From Desulfuromonadaceae bacterium (GTDB taxonomy: Bacteria; Desulfobacterota; Desulfuromonadia; Geobacterales; Pseudopelobacteraceae): a stretch of DNA of 64,000 bases. The stretch's first letter is position 1. Each line of letters begins with the position of its first letter. This document shows positions 63,763 to 64,000 of this stretch, in pieces. The position numbers and the translations under genes were made by a program. The notes under the pieces were generated by a model. The model saw only the letters and a list, made by a program, of their open reading frames with translations, was not told where the DNA came from and did not search any database. The stretch is from NCBI GenBank assembly GCA_028681335.1, contig JAQUIT010000005.1, positions 161,241-225,240 on the forward strand. Direction: 5' to 3'.

Positions 63763-64000
63763 ATGAAAATTGATGAGAACATGAAGCCATTTATTCCTCG
63801 CGACAAACCGAAATCTTGGATCATCGGAATATTGGCTGGCCTAACTGGCCTGCTGATCGCAGGGAACATCAGAGGGTCACCCATTAAAAGGCTGCTGTCA
63901 ACGGCAAAAACGTTCCCTGTGCAAGAAAAAAAGGTTTTTTCAAGCCTTGCTGCTTTCAGTCACCAATATCGATACCATTGCCGTAATTTCTATCTTTTCG
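63763..64000 (+). CDS. Partial gene at the right edge, probable membrane protein
   Basis: An open frame of 79 codons from ATG 63763 runs off the window. It begins MKIDENMKPFIPRDKPKSW and has one hydrophobic segment (IIGILAGLTGLLIAG, about 20-36). There is no clear ribosome-binding site. It starts just after the fourth attC-like hairpin. The function is unknown. Confidence 0.5.
   Translation, partial: MKIDENMKPFIPRDKPKSWIIGILAGLTGLLIAGNIRGSPIKRLLSTAKTFPVQEKKVFSSLAAFSHQYRYHCRNFYLF

Overview
The window looks like chromosome from a Desulfuromonadia/Geobacterales-type bacterium (Desulfobacterota). The clues are a multiheme cytochrome nitrite reductase, a haem-binding (DUF3365-type) histidine kinase, several sigma-54 elements, MglA/MglB polarity proteins, many two-component and c-di-GMP proteins, and a c-di-GMP-class (GEMM) riboswitch. 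This assignment is inferred from gene content; no rRNA is present to confirm it. The backbone has moderate GC. The last ~6.5 kb is visibly AT-richer.

Layout. 1-9.9 kb: the N-terminal part of a sigma-54 activator, a tRNA-Arg, and housekeeping genes (HNH and HAD proteins, an isochorismatase-like hydrolase, a flavoprotein, thiol peroxidase, a Nudix hydrolase, a glycosyltransferase, yceH, hflX-fabI). 9.9-20.8 kb: two B12-binding-type radical SAM proteins, lipoproteins, a YchJ/SEC-C protein, a UbiE/MenG methyltransferase, a fused CdaA-YbbR c-di-AMP synthase, a LysM-NlpC/P60 endopeptidase behind a textbook sigma-54 promoter, a polysaccharide deacetylase and a universal stress protein. 21-36.4 kb: an IclR regulator, polA, an ArfB-like GGQ protein, plsC-rnhA, tRNA-Ser, mglAB, a LOG-like protein, a penicillin-binding protein, lpxH, an AI-2E family permease, a copper ATPase and a PAP2 phosphatase.

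36.5-54.9 kb is a dense signalling region. A haem-sensing kinase, a diguanylate cyclase, a three-receiver hybrid kinase, a PstS-like periplasmic protein, a kinase-less HAMP-GAF protein, CheR, a receiver-less CheB and a second hybrid kinase run in one direction with overlapping starts and stops. After the divergent bcp gene come a GEMM riboswitch with its own terminator in front of a REC-HD-GYP phosphodiesterase, an EAL/HDOD protein, and a PAS-AAA-Fis sigma-54 activator. 54.9-57.3 kb: that activator appears to control an octaheme nitrite reductase operon through GTTACC-N5-GTAAC dyads and a -24/-12 promoter.

57.4-64 kb is a putative anti-phage or restriction island. It holds six 18-bp dyads in front of an OLD-family ATPase/TOPRIM gene, an Mrr-like nuclease, a SatD-like protein with a membrane partner, a large SEC-C/PD-(D/E)XK-like protein and a further truncated gene. 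Gene boundaries here carry imperfect hairpins with extrahelical bases flanked by RYYYAAC and GTTRRRY-like cores, resembling integron attC sites. The island may therefore be an integrase-less cassette array carrying defence genes. This is the most interesting part of the window, and it rests on hand-read structure only.
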